Below, piece by piece: positions 9,330-18,504 of a stretch of DNA of 64,000 nucleotides. A model generated the notes under the pieces. It did not search any database. It was not told where the DNA came from and worked only from the letters and a program-made list of their open reading frames with translations. The stretch's first letter is position 1; every line of letters starts with the position of its first letter. Made by a program: the position numbers and the translations under genes. The DNA comes from Leadbetterella byssophila DSM 17132. Its GTDB lineage: Bacteria; Bacteroidota; Bacteroidia; Cytophagales; Spirosomataceae. The stretch covers positions 3,658,001 to 3,722,000 of the forward strand of contig NC_014655.1 of assembly GCF_000166395.1 (NCBI RefSeq), written 5' to 3'.

Positions 9330-10562
9330 ATGAAATTACAATTACTTCTACTCCTATTTCTAGTTACATTTTCAGTTAAAGCCCAAAAGAAGAAGGCCTT
9401 GATGGTCATTGTGGATGGGATTCCGGCGGATCTTCTTGAGAGTACGGCTACTCCGAACATAGATCAGATCTCTGCTATAGGAGGATATAGCAGGGCATAT
9501 GTGGGAGGAGAGCGGGGGACTTACAGTCAGACTCCTACTATTTCTGCCGTTTCCTATAATAGTATGCTCACCGGCACCTGGGTTAATAAGCATAATGTTT
9601 GGAACAATAGCATTACAGCACCTAACTACCATTATCCTACCATATTCTATTTGATAAGGAAACTACGTCCCGAAAAGAAATTGGGGATATTTTCCACATG
9701 GACGGACAATAGAACAAAGCTTTTGGGAGAAAATCTTCCTGAAACTAATTATTTAAAGCTTGATTATAAGGTAGATGGTTTTGAATTAGATAAGCAAACA
9801 TTCCCTCACGATGATCAGTCGGATTATATCAATAAGATTGATGAAGAAGTGGTGAAGAATGCGGTTCATATCTTGAAGGCGGAGGCGCCTGATTTGTCTT
9901 GGGTTTATTTACAGTACACGGATGATATAGGACACAAGCAGGGGGATAGTGAAAAGATGAAAGAAGCTATTCAAAAGATGGATCGGCAAATGGGGGATTT
10001 GTTTCAAGCCATTCGGTTCAGGGAGCAATATATGGGGGAGGATTGGTTAATGATTATTGTGACTGATCACGGTAGGGATTTCGTGAGGGGATTGAATCAT
10101 GGAGGTCAGAGTTTTAGGGAGAGGATGAGTTGGGTAGCCACAAATTCTAAACAATTAAACGCTTACTTTGATGTTTATACTCCGGGGATAGTGGATGTAT
10201 TGCCTACTGTTGCCAGGCATTTGGACTTAGATATTCCTAAATCCTACACCTATGAATTAGACGGGATACCTATGATTGGTCAAGTATCACTTGCGGAACC
10301 TCGAGCTATCAAGGTAAGGGATAAATTGAGATTGGAATGGACGCCCTTAGAAAAGGAGGGTAAAGTTAAGATTTATATAACTTCAGAGAATAATTTTGAG
10401 AAGACGGGTCAATCAGATCCTTATGAATATTTAGGGGAGTTTGAGTTAAGTAAAGGAAAAGCGGAGATCCTCCTTTCTGAGAAATATCAAGATTCTAAAT
10501 TCCTGAAGATAGTGTTGGAAGGAGAGAAGAATGTGGTGAACAGGTGGATCATCAGGGAGTGA
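9330..10562 (+). CDS. Secreted alkaline-phosphatase-superfamily protein (phosphodiesterase/pyrophosphatase-like)
   Basis: ATG at 9330 is preferred over the TTG at 9327. It gives a clean signal peptide (MKLQLLLLLFLVTFSVKAQ) and a protein of 410 residues. The fold signature is seen in ALMVIVDGIPADLLE (first metal-binding Asp), the PTISAVSYNSMLTG stretch where the nucleophile Ser/Thr lies, YLQYTDDIGHKQG and VTDHGRDF (later metal ligands with Asp-His). It is probably a periplasmic or outer-membrane-facing hydrolase of phosphodiester or sulfate esters. The last ~90 residues look like a beta-rich appendage. The substrate is unknown. Confidence 0.85.
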   Translation: MKLQLLLLLFLVTFSVKAQKKKALMVIVDGIPADLLESTATPNIDQISAIGGYSRAYVGGERGTYSQTPTISAVSYNSMLTGTWVNKHNVWNNSITAPNYHYPTIFYLIRKLRPEKKLGIFSTWTDNRTKLLGENLPETNYLKLDYKVDGFELDKQTFPHDDQSDYINKIDEEVVKNAVHILKAEAPDLSWVYLQYTDDIGHKQGDSEKMKEAIQKMDRQMGDLFQAIRFREQYMGEDWLMIIVTDHGRDFVRGLNHGGQSFRERMSWVATNSKQLNAYFDVYTPGIVDVLPTVARHLDLDIPKSYTYELDGIPMIGQVSLAEPRAIKVRDKLRLEWTPLEKEGKVKIYITSENNFEKTGQSDPYEYLGEFELSKGKAEILLSEKYQDSKFLKIVLEGEKNVVNRWIIRE

Positions 10563-10608
10563 ATGGCTCGTAAGATCCATGGTTTGTTAAAGGTTATATA
10601 TAATGGCT

Positions 10609-10665
10609 GAAAAAATAAGGACTAAAAGGTAGGATTACAATGTACCTCATAGTCCTTTTTTAGTG
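10609..10665 (+). terminator. Stem-loop terminator with bulged stem
   Basis: AAGGACTA (10617-10624) pairs with TAGTCCTT (10650-10657). An inner AGGTA/TACCT pair extends the stem, with A-rich and T-rich flanks. It could serve both the phosphatase gene and the convergent lipoprotein gene. Confidence 0.7.
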
Positions 10666-10706
10666 GAGAAAAGCTAGTGGCCTTTCTTCGTGTCGACAGA
10701 TAAGGC

Positions 10707-11099
10707 TTACCTTTTATAAACCCAAGTATACTTTGTGCCTTCACTAACTAAAGACTTGATAAACTCTTTTTCGGTGAGTTTTTCTATAGTGAAATCTTCT
10801 CCGTTCCATGATACAATTTTTCCGTCATTTTTGAGTGTCCACTGGGCTTGGGTGGGATAAGGTCCTCCGCAGGTATAATCAGGCATGCGGACGTAGGTGT
10901 TGAGATCTAAGACGCCGTCAGGGTTAAAGATGAGATTGGTTTGTTTTACACAGTCGTATGCTTCCCCTCCATTGATAGACCAGAAGTACCAGGTACCTGC
11001 AGTCAGCAATTCTTCAGCGCTTGATTTTGCATTTACACTTTCGTTATCGCAGGACGAAAAGAACAAAATGCTTAATAGGATTACGTTTAGTGGTCTCAT
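10707..11099 (-). CDS. Lipocalin-like small lipoprotein
   Basis: This 130-residue protein has a lipoprotein signal peptide ending in the lipobox FFSSC. The mature part resembles the lipocalin-like small lipoproteins common in Bacteroidota: LLTAGTWYFWSINGG, a FNPDGVLDLN strand, AQWTLKNDGKIVSW, and a C-terminal WVYKR strand. Such proteins form a small beta-barrel. No ligand or role is known. It stands alone on this strand. Confidence 0.75.
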   Translation of the reverse strand: MRPLNVILLSILFFSSCDNESVNAKSSAEELLTAGTWYFWSINGGEAYDCVKQTNLIFNPDGVLDLNTYVRMPDYTCGGPYPTQAQWTLKNDGKIVSWNGEDFTIEKLTEKEFIKSLVSEGTKYTWVYKR

Positions 11100-11315
11100 G
11101 TGAATTGTGATTTAGTTGGTAATCATGAAACGCGATTAAAACACAGGTAGTGCCTTGATAATGAAGATTTAAGCCAATTTTAATTTGCTTAAAATTGGGA
11201 TAAATGAGAGTAGGTGGTAAGTTAAAAAAAAGAGGGTTTTAAATGGTCAGGCTGGGATTTATTGCCGAAAGCGGCAGTTGTGGGAAAGGTGTAGTTTAGT
11301 ATATAGAGACAGAAC

Positions 11316-11750
11316 TTATTCTACGATGTTTACCAGGAAAAATGAGCCAAGTAGTATTAGGGGAATGCCTAGGAACAACCAATTCATATCACTGCTATAA
11401 GCAGCTAAAGTGACAGTTGCAGCTAAGCCATATGTCCTAAGTCCTAGTTTTCTAAACTGTTTTGCTTCGGCTTCATGGTAAACGTTTTTTGGGATAGCAG
11501 CTAACCAAGGAAGTAGAAATTGGGTAAGTCTTTCTTTGGTATTTAAGGGAGGCTGCAGGACCTGTTCTTTTACAATTGACTCAGAAGAAAGGGTGTCAAA
11601 TAGTACTTTTTCTTCTGCACTTAGGGTTCTGTACTTGAGTTCCTCTTTAGCTAATTGAAGGGCTAGAGGAGTGTACTGGTTTTTGTGGTAGAGCATTTCA
11701 AAAAGAACTTCATTAGGAAGATCCTTTAATCTGTTTTTTAGTTTTTCCAT
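11316..11750 (-). CDS. Hypothetical protein with two C-terminal membrane segments
   Basis: The start is set at ATG 11750 (MEKLKNRLKDLP) rather than the TTG nine bases upstream. The ~144-residue protein has a charged helical N-terminal half, then a membrane hairpin near residues 105-145 (GLAATVTLAAY and WLFLGIPLILLGSFFLVNIV). I do not recognise a family. No operon partner is visible. Confidence 0.6.
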   Translation of the reverse strand: MEKLKNRLKDLPNEVLFEMLYHKNQYTPLALQLAKEELKYRTLSAEEKVLFDTLSSESIVKEQVLQPPLNTKERLTQFLLPWLAAIPKNVYHEAEAKQFRKLGLRTYGLAATVTLAAYSSDMNWLFLGIPLILLGSFFLVNIVE

Positions 11751-11841
11751 AGCGGCCAACTTATGGTTAAATAGAATAGGACCCGAAATAAGCAGATAAT
11801 GAGTATATTATAAAATGTTTAGGTGCAATTTTTATTGACTG

Positions 11842-11927
11842 GTACCAAAAGGGTATTGAAAATTCTTCAGAACATCACTAAAGTTAGTACCAAATAATAA
11901 ATTTTCTTATTAATGATTTGTGCCAAA
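11842..11927. promoter_or_regulatory. Three direct repeats GTRCCAAA upstream of the AraC gene
   Basis: GTACCAAA at 11842-11849 and 11887-11894 and GTGCCAAA at 11920-11927 lie in an otherwise empty 350-bp gap before the AraC-type gene. They could be operator half-sites for it or another regulator, but the motif is short and AT-rich gaps produce such repeats by chance. Nothing else is evident between 11751 and 12100. Confidence 0.25.
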
Positions 11928-12100
11928 AAATGTGATGAATTGCAGGTTTGGTCGTTTTTAAGATGGTTTTCGAAGGATAAGTGTAACTGAATTTTTGGGG
12001 ATTTTGGTGCATTTGAACTTCAAGAATTTGGAGTGGGATTTTTTCATTTGCATAATCTGAAAAAGTGTTCTAGTTTTCACGTGACTTATGTTTGAAAATC

Positions 12101-13003
12101 ATGAAAACTCCCTACCGTCTGATATGGAATGCAAAAGCCAAGGAGGTGAATTATCGGGTACCTTCTTGGACTCTTTATCCTTTTCCTATTGCCCAGTGGC
12201 AAGTAGAGACGCGTTTCCGGGAAGGTATGGTTTTTCATCAATCTTTGACCAAGGATTCCTTTCATATTGGGGTGGTGGAGGTCATGGATCTGTATAGTTA
12301 CACTATTCATTGTCAGAAAGGACGGGCATATATAATATTTGTCCTAGGTGGGTCTGCACTTATGAGGAATAAGGAGGGCCTGTTTATTGAATTCATGCGA
12401 AATGGTAGATTTCGTATTGGGGTTACGCAAGATCAGGAGCTGTTTTTGGAATTGCCATTTGGAAAACTTAGTATCCTTACCATGAGCATGGATTACGAAT
12501 TGTTCAAGGAATTGAGTAGAGATGACAGTGATGTAGATTGGACAAGAATACTTTTCGTGCCCATGGATAAATTTGTCAAAGACCTGCTTTTAGATCTTCA
12601 AAGGAGTGCTGCACAGGGGAGTTTGGATACAAAAATTAAGTATTTCTTTAACTATCTTTTAGACTATTACAAAAGTAATCTTCCCGTTTGGGAACAGGAT
12701 GAGATGTGGAAGGTCCGTAAATATATAGATGAGGACTTCCAAAATCCTGAATTAGATCTCAATGCTATTGCAGCCCGAGAGGGGATTCCAGAAACCAGTT
12801 TTCGTCAGCAATTTCACAGGGCTTATAAGGTTACTCCACATCATTACCTTACTTCACGAAGGCTCCAACACTATTTGAAGAATTATTCAGATGTTTCACC
12901 GGCATTGTGCTATCTGGAATGCGGATATAATTCAGAGTCTGCATTGCGGTATGAATTGAGGAAGTTTGGGATTGCACCGCAGGTGGTGTCTAAGAAAGTT
13001 TAG
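12101..13003 (+). CDS. AraC family transcriptional regulator
   Basis: ATG at 12101 (MKTPYRLIW) is favoured over an in-frame TTG nine bases earlier, giving 300 residues. The N-terminal ~190 residues form a variable sensing domain without a recognised cupin signature. The last ~100 form the AraC double helix-turn-helix: LNAIAAREGIPETSFRQQFHR, then TPHHYLTSRRL, and the second HTH CYLECGYNSESALRYELRKF. It is a DNA-binding regulator whose targets may be nearby, but no obvious partner operon is next to it. Confidence 0.88.
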   Translation: MKTPYRLIWNAKAKEVNYRVPSWTLYPFPIAQWQVETRFREGMVFHQSLTKDSFHIGVVEVMDLYSYTIHCQKGRAYIIFVLGGSALMRNKEGLFIEFMRNGRFRIGVTQDQELFLELPFGKLSILTMSMDYELFKELSRDDSDVDWTRILFVPMDKFVKDLLLDLQRSAAQGSLDTKIKYFFNYLLDYYKSNLPVWEQDEMWKVRKYIDEDFQNPELDLNAIAAREGIPETSFRQQFHRAYKVTPHHYLTSRRLQHYLKNYSDVSPALCYLECGYNSESALRYELRKFGIAPQVVSKKV

Positions 13004-13146
13004 GGGGCGAATGGGATTCACCTTTTTGGAGCTTATCATTCTAAATAAACGGCTCTTTTGCTGAGGGAGTTTGTCCTGCATGCGTATTTATTTTAATAGT
13101 AAGGTGGAAGTTAGGAATTTCTAATCATTTTTCTGGTTGAGGAAGA

Positions 13147-13364
13147 GCCACCGGGGCTTCGGCTCCGCTCAGCCACCGGTGTGGGGATTCTTTTTCGCTC
13201 AGCCACCGGGGCTTCGGCTCCGCTCAGCCACCGGTGTGGGATTCTTTTTCGCTCAGCCACCGGGGCTTCGGCTCCGCTCAGCCGCCGGTGTGGGATTCTT
13301 ATTCGCTCAGCCACCGGGGCTTCGACTACGCTCAGCCGCCGGTGTGGGGATTCTTATTCGCCCC
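13147..13364. repeat. 54/55-bp tandem repeat, four units
   Basis: Units start at 13147, 13202, 13256 and 13310, and all begin GCCACCGGGGCTTCGGCT (the last is slightly diverged). Each unit contains two copies of a GCTCAGCC[AG]CCGG core, one after a GC-rich spacer and one after a short T-rich spacer, so a shorter motif is nested in the longer one. The block is far richer in GC than its surroundings. It lies between the 3' ends of the AraC gene and the convergent hypothetical gene. All frames on both strands are nearly open, which yields spurious short reading frames. Confidence 0.95.
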
Positions 13365-13366
13365 CA

Positions 13367-13903
13367 TCATCCCTTGTTGGTTTTAGGAGGAATGGGTTGT
13401 GGGTTAAGTATGGGCTTGTCTATAGGACGAACCTTTACGGGAGGGATTTTCGGAACAGGAGAATAAGCTAAGGTGTTCATCCCTTTAACTTCTGCGTTCC
13501 ATCGGAAGGATTCTTTGCTTCCCATTCTTTGATAAATAAATAGGGAGTAGGAGGTCTGTTCTGCCACTAGATATTTTCCTCCTGCTAAATGTTCAGGATG
13601 AGGCTGCACGTCCAGTCCAGAGATCTCCCAACTACCATCTTTTCTGAGTTCTGTAGTTTTTATGGTTTTATTAGCGTACAGTACGTGGTCGCCTTGCACC
13701 TTATAGGTCATGTAAAGTTCTGCTACCATTTGGGCGTCTGGCCTCCATACACTTCCTGGCATCTTAGCATATGGTACTCCTGTCAGCGTCAGGGGTAATC
13801 CGTTTAAGGTTCTTCCTGAAGTGTACCCCTGAATCTGGGGTGTCGTAGGTCTTTGGGCTTCACAAGTGGCTAGAATGAATAGCCAGAGAATTAGAGTTTT
13901 CAT
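13367..13903 (-). CDS. Hypothetical exported protein, proline-rich tail
   Basis: This 178-residue protein has an N-terminal signal sequence (MKTLILWLFILATCEAQ). The cysteine could make it a lipoprotein, but a threonine at -1 is not canonical. The tail is rich in proline and lysine. The stop codon sits at the edge of the tandem repeat block. I do not recognise a family. Confidence 0.6.
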   Translation of the reverse strand: MKTLILWLFILATCEAQRPTTPQIQGYTSGRTLNGLPLTLTGVPYAKMPGSVWRPDAQMVAELYMTYKVQGDHVLYANKTIKTTELRKDGSWEISGLDVQPHPEHLAGGKYLVAEQTSYSLFIYQRMGSKESFRWNAEVKGMNTLAYSPVPKIPPVKVRPIDKPILNPQPIPPKTNKG

Positions 13904-14009
13904 ATTGCAGTTAGATTAAAGTGGATTGATAATTTTTTTGGAAGAGTAGTCGCCCGGATTAAACCAGGTGACTACTGCTGAATTAGGCTATAACTATTAA
14001 TTTATGGAT

Positions 14010-14693
14010 TTACTTCTGTTCATTGAATGTGCCGTAGTAGATCTTGAAATTTCGGTAGTCGTGGTAACTCACATGAAGTTTTCCTTCATGTAGAAACATG
14101 ATTTCTCTATCATTACTCAGTCCGGCGATCTTATCATTGTATGCTGCCAGGTTTCCAATATTGGTATAAGATCCTTCTCTATCAGCTTTAGGGAAATTAG
14201 TGCCTAGCTTCATACTTCCTGCATCAAATTGATAAAAGAAACTTTGGTGCAAAACACTGCCATCTCCGATATAATAGGTGCCGGAAAAGGTCTTACCTGA
14301 AAGTTGATTGTTTTCGGCTTTTTTAATGAGGTGGAATTCTTCGTAGGTATAGTCGTCAACCACCAGGTTAGTGGTCGTTACTTCGCCTTTTTCGTTAAAA
14401 GTAAGTAGTATGTTAGGGGAATTTATCTTTAATGTGTTATTGTCCACGACAGTATAATTAGAGTTCCCGATTTTAGATAAGGTAATGGTTTTGACTTTCT
14501 CTCCAGGTTCAAAATCGAATAGTCTGATCTCATTTTTCGAAATCCCAAAATTGTATTTCACCTTAGAAAAAAGAAGGTATTGACTTAAGTCTGCTGTGTT
14601 TAAATCAAATTTTTGAGGTTCTTTTTTCTCTTCTTCACAAGAGGTTAGAACAATCAATAGCAGCCAGATGGTGTTTTTTAGCAAAGTTTTCAT
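14010..14693 (-). CDS. Hypothetical lipoprotein
   Basis: This 227-residue protein starts MKTLLKNTIWLLLIVLTSC, an evident signal peptide with lipobox LTSC, followed by an acidic linker (EEEKKEP) and beta-rich repeats. I do not recognise a family. It is divergent from the LytTR regulator across about 175 bp. Confidence 0.65.
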   Translation of the reverse strand: MKTLLKNTIWLLLIVLTSCEEEKKEPQKFDLNTADLSQYLLFSKVKYNFGISKNEIRLFDFEPGEKVKTITLSKIGNSNYTVVDNNTLKINSPNILLTFNEKGEVTTTNLVVDDYTYEEFHLIKKAENNQLSGKTFSGTYYIGDGSVLHQSFFYQFDAGSMKLGTNFPKADREGSYTNIGNLAAYNDKIAGLSNDREIMFLHEGKLHVSYHDYRNFKIYYGTFNEQK

Positions 14694-14868
14694 TGTGAAT
14701 ATTGTTTAATATTGTGTATTTAGTAGGGGTAAGGCCCGTACTCTGATCAAAGCTATTCCGTACCTTCTAGTCTCACAATGAACTCTAGACCATCGACCAT
14801 TTAAATCGATGAACGTCTTCCTTTCTGTTTGATTTTCTTTATATTTGATAGTATATCCGCTATAACTT

Positions 14869-15573
14869 ATGACTTTCCGATGCATCATCGTAGACGATAA
14901 TGAGGTAGATCGACTTACCGTTTCTGCTTATGTAAGGAGATTTCCTTTCTTAGAGATTACAGGTATTTATGGTTCTGCGGAAGATGCATTAGCAGATATC
15001 CAAAGTTCAGATCCGCAAGTGCTTTTTTTAGATATTGATATGGGCGATCAGAGCGGTTTGGATCTGAGAAGAGCTTTGTTGGAGGTTGAAGCTTGTATTT
15101 TTATCACTTCGCATCCGGAATATGCCGTTGATAGCTTTGAGGTAGCGGCCCTGGATTTTTTGGTAAAACCCCTTCATTTGGATCGATTTACTGCTTCTAT
15201 GCAGCGATTAGAATCCTATCTAGAGATTAAGAATAAGTCTCATCTCTTTGATCATAGTCTTCAGGGAGATACCGTATTTATTAAAGATGGACAAAGGCAA
15301 CATAAAGTCAGATTGAGTGAAATACTGTATCTGGAAGCCTTAAAGGATTATACCAGAATTGTTACTACTGAGAGGAAGTATACCGTTTTGTCTACCTTAG
15401 GAAATTTGTTGAGAGAGAGTCCTTTTACCGGCTTTGTACGCTCACACCGGAGCTTTGCGGTTCAGCCCCACTTTGTGCAGGAGATCAGTAGCAATGATTT
15501 ACTGGTAAATGGAATAAGCATTCCCATAGGCAGAAGTTATAAAGATCAAGTTTTACATCAAATTAGAGGCTGA
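14869..15573 (+). CDS. LytTR-family response regulator
   Basis: This 234-residue regulator has an N-terminal receiver (CIIVDDNEVDR with the acidic pair, phospho-acceptor Asp55 in FLDIDMG, TSHPEYAVDSF, conserved Lys in LVKPLH). A LytTR DNA-binding domain follows from about residue 130 (ILYLEALKDYTRI, FVRSHRSFAV). The gene overlaps the downstream histidine kinase by one base, which identifies its partner. LytTR regulators usually bind paired direct repeats; none were mapped here. Confidence 0.95.
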   Translation: MTFRCIIVDDNEVDRLTVSAYVRRFPFLEITGIYGSAEDALADIQSSDPQVLFLDIDMGDQSGLDLRRALLEVEACIFITSHPEYAVDSFEVAALDFLVKPLHLDRFTASMQRLESYLEIKNKSHLFDHSLQGDTVFIKDGQRQHKVRLSEILYLEALKDYTRIVTTERKYTVLSTLGNLLRESPFTGFVRSHRSFAVQPHFVQEISSNDLLVNGISIPIGRSYKDQVLHQIRG

Positions 15574-17543
15574 TGTCACGTTTATGTATCCTTCTGATTT
15601 TTTTGACCCGGTTTGCTTTAGGACAAAGCAAGGTGGATAGTTTACAGATGGAGCTTCTAACCGCAAAAGATGATACTAACAAAACCCGATTGTATTACAG
15701 GCTTTGGCAAATACATAGAAATGTGGATCTGGAAAAGGCTAGTAAAATTGCCGATGAAGGCCTGGCACATGCAAAGAAAATAAAATGGGACAAGGGTATT
15801 GCCGCATTTTATACCAGTAAGGCTGAGGATTTTGGGAATAGCCGACAATTAGATTCTGCAGAACACTACCTTAAAGAAGCTATCAAGATTTACGAAAGGA
15901 TAGATTTTCCAAAGGGTTTGGCAGGTGCTTTAACAAACCTCTCTGCGCAATACGGGAATTCATCTGACTTCATACGGGCTACGGAATATGGATTTAAGGC
16001 CTTGTATATCGCTCAAGAAATTAGAGATACCTCTTATATTGTTATTGCAACATCTAATCTAAGTAAGTACTTCTATGATCATAGCGACTTTGGCAAAGCT
16101 AAGGAGTATGCAAATAGAGCCCATAAGTTAGCTACTGAAGCAGATTTGGGGGAACAGATAGGTGAAACTCTGACCATGTTAGCCATGTGTGCGGCTGCTG
16201 AAAAGGATACCCTTGGAAGTATTGAGATGTATAAGAAGGCCTTGCAGATCTATGAGGAGTGGGAATTACCTAGAGAAAAAGCTTCTGTCTATGCAAATCT
16301 GGGGGTACTATACTCAGATTATGCTAAAAAGATAGAATATTCGAAAAAGGCCAGGGATATGTTTCTGGAATTAGATCTGGAAAAGTATCCCGTTGCCATC
16401 TCCAATTATGGGAATATGGCGGTGGACTATTTTAATCTGGTGCGATTTGACGTGAAGGATATTCCTCCCTTTGGTACAAAAGAAAGATTGAACCTGGCAG
16501 AGGAAAATCTGAAAAAATGCATACAGTTATTAAGAGAAACCGGAGATGCCGGAGGATTGGTGCACTTTCTCAAATTATACGGTGAACTGGAAGAATATAA
16601 GGGGAATTATAAGGGGGCGATTGATTTATATAAAGAGAGTTTTACGTTAGGGGATTCTTTGTATTCTCAGGAACATAAGAATAGAATAGCCAGGTTAGAG
16701 AGTGAAAAGACCATTGAAGAAAAGAATAGGGAAATCGAGATCCAACAATTAGAATTGAGTAATGCGCAACGTACGCGGGCAGCCCTTATAGGTGGAGCGG
16801 CTCTATTGTTCGTTATTGGAGCCTTGCTATTTTATCAGAATAGGATGAGGGCAAAGTCAAACGAAGCGTTGAAGGCCTTGAATCAACAACTCGCAGAAGC
16901 AAACCAAATAAAGGCCAGATTCTTTGGCATTCTAAGTCATGATCTTCGTAGTCCGGTGGCGAGTTTGATTCATTTTTTACAGTTGCAAAGGGAGGTTTCA
17001 GATCTGAAAAATTCCGAACACCTACATGGGATCATCACAGACTCTGCGGAGAATTTATTAGAGACCATGGAGAGCGTATTGCTTTGGAGCAAAAGTCAAA
17101 TGGACCATTTCGTTCCGCAAAAAAGGGAGGTGCAACTTGCAGATCTCTATGCCTATATCAGAAAGAACCTGACCTCAGATAGAATCTCCTGTGATAGTGG
17201 AAATGTGGAGCAAATATTCACAGATCCGGATTATCTTCAAGTGATCATGCTGAACTTGAGTAGTAATGCACTGAAGGCCGTGCAAAAGCAGGAAGATGGG
17301 ATGGTAGTTTGGGATGCTTCTTTGGAAGGGGATGAAGTATTACTTTCTGTGAAGGACAATGGCCCGGGGATGAGTGCCGAGCAAATAGAAACTTTATTCA
17401 GTAAGGAGACCATCATTAGTGCGAAAAAAGGATTGGGGCTTCCTATTGTTCGGGATCTTGCGGAGGCCATTGGGTGTCGACTGAAAGTAGAATCGAAGAT
17501 AGGAGAAGGGATGGTGGTCTGCTTGTACTTAAAGCAGGAATAA
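15573..17543 (+). CDS. TPR sensor histidine kinase, partner of the LytTR regulator
   Basis: This 656-residue kinase has a signal peptide and TPR-type repeats over about residues 25-375 (ANLGVLYSDYAKK, GNYKGAIDLYKES). A coiled coil leads into one membrane segment near 405-425 (AALIGGAALLFVIGALLFY). HisKA carries His456 in LSHDLRSP, and HATPase_c shows LSSNALKAV, DNGPGMS and KGLGLPIV. TGA of the regulator and ATG of this gene share a base, so they are co-translated. The layout matches the kinase at 7.3 kb, suggesting paralogues. Confidence 0.94.
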   Translation: MSRLCILLIFLTRFALGQSKVDSLQMELLTAKDDTNKTRLYYRLWQIHRNVDLEKASKIADEGLAHAKKIKWDKGIAAFYTSKAEDFGNSRQLDSAEHYLKEAIKIYERIDFPKGLAGALTNLSAQYGNSSDFIRATEYGFKALYIAQEIRDTSYIVIATSNLSKYFYDHSDFGKAKEYANRAHKLATEADLGEQIGETLTMLAMCAAAEKDTLGSIEMYKKALQIYEEWELPREKASVYANLGVLYSDYAKKIEYSKKARDMFLELDLEKYPVAISNYGNMAVDYFNLVRFDVKDIPPFGTKERLNLAEENLKKCIQLLRETGDAGGLVHFLKLYGELEEYKGNYKGAIDLYKESFTLGDSLYSQEHKNRIARLESEKTIEEKNREIEIQQLELSNAQRTRAALIGGAALLFVIGALLFYQNRMRAKSNEALKALNQQLAEANQIKARFFGILSHDLRSPVASLIHFLQLQREVSDLKNSEHLHGIITDSAENLLETMESVLLWSKSQMDHFVPQKREVQLADLYAYIRKNLTSDRISCDSGNVEQIFTDPDYLQVIMLNLSSNALKAVQKQEDGMVVWDASLEGDEVLLSVKDNGPGMSAEQIETLFSKETIISAKKGLGLPIVRDLAEAIGCRLKVESKIGEGMVVCLYLKQE

Positions 17544-17853
17544 GTCCTTTGAAAATCGCATCTGTGATCTTTAAGGTTTTGATGATAGAGAATTATTATG
17601 CCCACAATAGGTGACTATGCACTTACTCTAATAAGCTAAACATAGATCCTTTGGTGTGAAAGTGAAGCGAATTATATATAATTGCTGCGGGGTGTAGTAT
17701 ATGATAATGGAGACAATTCTTGAGCAGACTCATAGGTTTTGATAGGGAATTGCTCAATGAGTGTATCCAGCTAATACAGAGATTCAGTTGCCTGTTAGGT
17801 ATGCAGCTTATTTGAAAACAATGTTACTCCTATGATGTGATGGGGGAAATCCT
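17544..17853. other. Intergenic, no gene recognised
   Basis: About 310 bp without a credible reading frame between two convergent genes. A weak inverted repeat, TTGAGCA with TGCTCAA (near 17723 and 17750), is present but has no T-tract. No RNA gene was recognised. Confidence 0.5.
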
Positions 17854-18306
17854 TCAAGTACCCCTCTGGAGAACATAATTGAAGAACTCTATTCTTCCTC
17901 CTCTCAGATACAAGGGTATTACTATCCCTATGAAGATCGCAGACAATAAACCCAAGATTGTACCGATGATGTAAACCCTTCTCTTTCTTTTAATTTCTTG
18001 GGGCAGCATCTCATGGTTGTAGGGGACTGGCTCTAATTTTTTTAGTAATAAATAGGTTATTATTAAGATAGGGGAAATTAATATAAAGCCGTGCAGTAGC
18101 CTTACAATAGTTGGTCCGTCCTCACTCAAAAACGATGTATAGTTCAGATGGCTGGATATATTTGCTATCATAAACAACAATGTCATGTAGTAAGAGAGTA
18201 AAAAAACGCCAAACTTAATTCTTCCGTCTATTCCGCCAGGCTCATTTCCTTGGGTAGTTGACCAATAAAATGCAAAGTCTCTAGCATCAATCAATATTTT
18301 TTTCAT
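17854..18306 (-). CDS. Hypothetical integral membrane protein
   Basis: ATG at 18306 (MKKILIDARDFAFYW) is preferred over a TTG 12 bases upstream. The 150-residue protein has three or four predicted membrane segments (FLLSYYMTLLFMI; LLHGFILISPILIITYLLL; IIGTILGLLSAIFIGIVIPLYL). The family is not recognised. It is the last gene before the decayed mobile element, and its composition resembles the neighbouring chromosome. Confidence 0.6.
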   Translation of the reverse strand: MKKILIDARDFAFYWSTTQGNEPGGIDGRIKFGVFLLSYYMTLLFMIANISSHLNYTSFLSEDGPTIVRLLHGFILISPILIITYLLLKKLEPVPYNHEMLPQEIKRKRRVYIIGTILGLLSAIFIGIVIPLYLRGGRIEFFNYVLQRGT

Positions 18307-18388
18307 CGATCTTTTCAAAAAATTATGTGTTAGAATCTTATCCCCCCAAATTAAAATTCAACTTTTACATAAAGAGGAAGCTGTTGTG

Positions 18389-18502
18389 TGTAAGCTCCCC
18401 CGAAAATAGTACGGTTTAAAAGTAGAATATTTTCTTCCTGAAATTAATACTACTTTTGTAAGCTCCCTCTTTTTAGACTGTACTAAAAAGGTGGAGCTTA
18501 CA
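18389..18502. repeat. 114-bp segment with terminal inverted repeats (MITE-like or element scar)
   Basis: TGTAAGCTCCCCCGAAAATA at the left and an inverted TGTAAGCTCCACCTTTTTAG at the right (complement, ending at 18502) enclose 114 bp without coding capacity. A further TGTAAGCTCC copy starts at 18457. The right end lies exactly where the IS3 second reading frame is cut after about 12 codons, which fits insertion into, or deletion of, that transposase. Confidence 0.5.
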
Positions 18503-18504
18503 TA

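Noticed and set aside
13147..13364. Possible CRISPR array
   Set aside because: The units are contiguous and identical throughout, with no variable spacers, and no cas genes are in the window.
13137..13471. Overlapping open frames on both strands through the 54-bp repeats
   Set aside because: A GC-rich tandem repeat without stops opens several frames at once; the repetitive peptides (AERSRSP, ATGASAPL) are by-products.
14706..14888. 60-codon minus-strand frame between the lipoprotein and the LytTR gene
   Set aside because: It overlaps the LytTR start, has no recognisable domain, signal or ribosome site, and fills a gap expected to hold divergent promoters.
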